Of a stretch of 64,000 bases of DNA, positions 61,486 through 64,000 are shown one piece after another. Within the stretch, counting starts at the first letter, position 1. Each line of letters opens with the position of its first letter. The notes below the pieces were generated by a model. The model was not told where the DNA came from, did no database searches, and saw only the letters and a list, made by a program, of their open reading frames with translations. Origin of the DNA: Alcaligenaceae bacterium (GTDB taxonomy: Bacteria > Pseudomonadota > Gammaproteobacteria > Burkholderiales > Burkholderiaceae_B); contig CANCMG010000004.1 in assembly GCA_947378965.1 (NCBI GenBank), forward strand, positions 42,324 to 106,323, in the 5' to 3' direction. The position numbers and the translations under genes are program-made.

Positions 61486-62355
61486 TTAATCCGCATGACG
61501 CTTGTCGAACTCCCAAACGTCTTCAAAGCCCATGAGTTTGGTCAGATCAGTAAAGTCGTACAGATCAACGGGGTTGCCCGTGGATGAGCCTGTGTTTTTA
61601 AAGTGTTGATAAACCTTAGTCATTGCCTGAACGCCTGCCAACAGCGCTGTCACCGGAAATATCGCCAACTTAAAACCAAGTGCTTCAAGGTCGGCCTTGC
61701 TTAAGACGGGTGTGCGACCTTTTTCAACCATATTCGCTAACTGGGGTAAGTCAAACGACGCACCGATCTTGCGCATTTCTTCTTCGGTTTCGGGCGATTC
61801 AACAAACAAAATGTCTGCACCGGCTTTGGCATAGGCCTCAGCGCGTCGCAGGGCCTCATCCAGCCCAAGCGTAGTCCGCGAATCGGTGCGCGCAATAATT
61901 AAAAAGTCTTTTGATTGACGGGCTTCGGCGGCGACTTTGATTTTTTTGACCATATCCGCCATCGGGATCACGCGCCGGCCTGGGGTATGACCGCACTTTT
62001 TAGGAAACTCTTGGTCTTCGAGTTGAATGGCCGATGCGCCGGCAAGTTCGTAGCCCTGCACGGTGTGGCGCACGTTTAACAAACCGCCGTAGCCCGTGTC
62101 GCCATCGGCGATTAAGGGCGTTCGCGCCATTTTTGCCATGGCTCCCACTCGGCCGACCATATCGCTATAGGTCGCGAGGCCGGCATCAGGTAACCCCAGG
62201 TGCGAAGCCACGGCACCAAAGCCGGTCATGTACAAGGCATCAAAGCCAAAGCTGTCTGCCAGTCGAAGTGACACCATATCGTAGACGCCGGGTGCGGTGA
62301 CTAGCCCAGGTTGTTTCAGACGTTCGTGCAGCTTTGCAGGTTTAGAGTTTGCCAT
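61486..62355 (-). CDS. Isocitrate lyase/PEP mutase family protein
   Basis: APGVYDMVSLRLADSFGFDALYMTGFGAVASHLGLPDAGLATYSDM; IADGDTGYGG; IQLEDQEFPKKCGHTPGRRVIP. Confidence 0.93.
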   Translation of the reverse strand: MANSKPAKLHERLKQPGLVTAPGVYDMVSLRLADSFGFDALYMTGFGAVASHLGLPDAGLATYSDMVGRVGAMAKMARTPLIADGDTGYGGLLNVRHTVQGYELAGASAIQLEDQEFPKKCGHTPGRRVIPMADMVKKIKVAAEARQSKDFLIIARTDSRTTLGLDEALRRAEAYAKAGADILFVESPETEEEMRKIGASFDLPQLANMVEKGRTPVLSKADLEALGFKLAIFPVTALLAGVQAMTKVYQHFKNTGSSTGNPVDLYDFTDLTKLMGFEDVWEFDKRHAD

Positions 62356-62588
62356 GTCGAAATGCCTCAAAAAAATTGAGTGCTTATCGTAGCAGGTGAT
62401 GAGGTATTTGTTATCTGTTCGCGAGGCAGATTTTGCTGTCCGCCTGAAGTGTTTTGCCCGTATGTCAGGCTTGGTGCGCTGACGTTTGGTCAGTAAACAC
62501 TTGACTCGTTACACCGGGCAAGCCACACTCCTATTCACGTGTGTGGATGGCTGTTGCGAGTGATTCTTATTTACCCGAGGGTGCCACG

Positions 62589-63422
62589 ATGAACGATCTC
62601 AGTTTGCCAAAAGCGGTCAGCCAAGCGGCGCTGTCTGCACAAACCGTTAACCCCGGCCATCAAGCCCGCTTGCGTAGCCGCAACGGTGAGGCTCGTGGTC
62701 ATACCGCTGGTGTCGCACCGGGCAACGTACAAGGCAATTTGATGGTCTTGCCCAAAGATCTGGCAAGTGATTTTTTGCTGTTTTGTCAGCGTAATCCGCG
62801 GCCCTGTCCAATTTTGGCCGTGTCCGAGCCGGGTAATCCTATGCTGCCCAGCCTCGGTGAAGACGTGGATATTCGTTACGACATCCCGCGCTACCGTGTG
62901 TATCAAGACGGAGTATTGGTTGACGAACCCTTTGATATTGCCAGTCAATGGCGCGACGATTTAGTGAGCTTTGTTTTAGGTTGCTCTTTTTCGTTTGAGC
63001 AAGCCTTGGTTGAAGCAGGGATCCCTTTGCGCCACATTGAAGAGCAGCGCACCGTGCCAATGTATCGCACCAATATCGCAACGACGCCGGCAGGGGTGTT
63101 TCATGGCCCGATGGTGGTGTCAATGCGTCCAATGCGCCCAGCCGATATTGTGCGTGCGGTGCAGGTGACTTCGCGGTTTCCGAGTGTGCACGGCGCGCCG
63201 GTGCATATTGGCATGCCGCACCTGATCGGCATTCAAGACATCAATCAACCTGATTTTGGTGAGTCAGTCACCATCCATGACGACGAGATGCCTGTGTTTT
63301 GGGCATGTGGCGTGACGCCGCAATCTGTCGCGATGGCGATGAAGCCTGCCTTTTGTCTAACGCATGCACCAGGTTCAATGCTAGTGACCGATCTGACAAA
63401 TCATAGCCTGGCAAGTTTTTAA
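62589..63422 (+). CDS. Putative hydro-lyase (DUF1445/YcsI family)
   Basis: [74 protein letters not shown]. Confidence 0.92.
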   Translation: MNDLSLPKAVSQAALSAQTVNPGHQARLRSRNGEARGHTAGVAPGNVQGNLMVLPKDLASDFLLFCQRNPRPCPILAVSEPGNPMLPSLGEDVDIRYDIPRYRVYQDGVLVDEPFDIASQWRDDLVSFVLGCSFSFEQALVEAGIPLRHIEEQRTVPMYRTNIATTPAGVFHGPMVVSMRPMRPADIVRAVQVTSRFPSVHGAPVHIGMPHLIGIQDINQPDFGESVTIHDDEMPVFWACGVTPQSVAMAMKPAFCLTHAPGSMLVTDLTNHSLASF

Positions 63423-63548
63423 CAGGCGGTAGTTGGGTAATTTTTACTAGCAATGCGTAGCGCCTGCCACAGCCAGTGTTGTCGAGACGACTGAGGCAAT
63501 TACATTTTTTCTTTTGTGTCGTTGAGTCATATTTTTAGGAGCTTGTAG

Positions 63549-64000
63549 ATGAATGTGTTAAATCGATCCGTCATGGTCACGGCCCTGTTTGCAGCTTTGC
63601 AGCTATCGAGTGTATCGGCTCAAACCGTAGCATCAGGCCCCAAGATTGCAGTCCAGGCAATCACTCAGGTGTCTCCAAGTATTCCGCAGTACACCCAGGT
63701 AGATCAACCCATGCTGCGCGATGGGCTCAGGGCAGCAACCAACGGTCGCGTTGAAGTCACCTTGTCGTCGTGGCCAGAACGCAACGTCAACGGCCCCGAG
63801 GTGTTGAGGTTGGTGCGTTCGGGTCAAGTCGATATTGCCGCAGGTCCGCTTACAACGGTGTCTGGTGATGTTCCCATGCTTGACGGTATTGATCTGGCGG
63901 GCTTGAATCCAAGTATCAAGCAAGCGCGCAAGGTCGCAGATGCCATGATGCCGGTTGCGAACAAAGAGCTCGAAAAGCTTGGGATCAAGCTTGTTGCAAC
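63549..64000 (+). CDS. TRAP transporter substrate-binding protein (DctP), truncated at window end
   Basis: Read manually: MNVLNRSVMVTALFAALQLSSVSAQTVASGPKIAVQAITQVSPSIPQYTQVDQPMLRDGL...GPEVLRLVRSGQVDIAAGPL; no stop before 64000; not in ORF track. Confidence 0.8.
   Translation, partial: MNVLNRSVMVTALFAALQLSSVSAQTVASGPKIAVQAITQVSPSIPQYTQVDQPMLRDGLRAATNGRVEVTLSSWPERNVNGPEVLRLVRSGQVDIAAGPLTTVSGDVPMLDGIDLAGLNPSIKQARKVADAMMPVANKELEKLGIKLVA

Overview
64 kb of what looks like a betaproteobacterial chromosome, probably Burkholderiales/Alcaligenaceae-like (inferred from gene content and protein style; not tested by search). No rRNA, tRNA, CRISPR array, transposase or phage genes were recognised. The first ~28 kb is mostly housekeeping: dnaJ, M16 peptidase, MoxR-GNAT-VWA operon, two c-type cytochromes, VC_2705-type symporter, Smr protein, trxB, ftsK, lolA, rarA, cydAB plus an unlisted 33-aa CydX/DUF2474-like ORF, serS, SF1 helicase and an EamA transporter. 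Two regions stand out. (A) ~29.9-46.2 kb: a minus-strand operon encoding a CUT1 ABC transporter, a Cys-type sulfatase, its probable formylglycine-generating enzyme, glpK and glpD. It is divergent from a LacI regulator, with two LacI-type operators between them, and is followed by a second ugpBAEC-like transporter. The leaders of these transporter operons carry distinct tandem repeats (38 bp x2, 65 bp x2, 14 bp x8), and a 7 bp x11 repeat lies past glpD. (B) 52.6-59.4 kb: a compact type II fatty-acid/polyketide-like operon (two SDRs, ACP, tandem-hotdog dehydratase, KS, a Cys-less KS resembling a chain-length factor) ending in an apparent AcpS-LpxL-type acyltransferase fusion. The rest includes TRAP transporters, queC, mmsA, small lipoproteins, a Rap1a/Tai-like protein, HiPIP, an ICL/PEP-mutase family enzyme, a DUF1445 hydro-lyase and a DctP gene truncated by the window end. 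All identifications come from reading the sequence; no database search was run.
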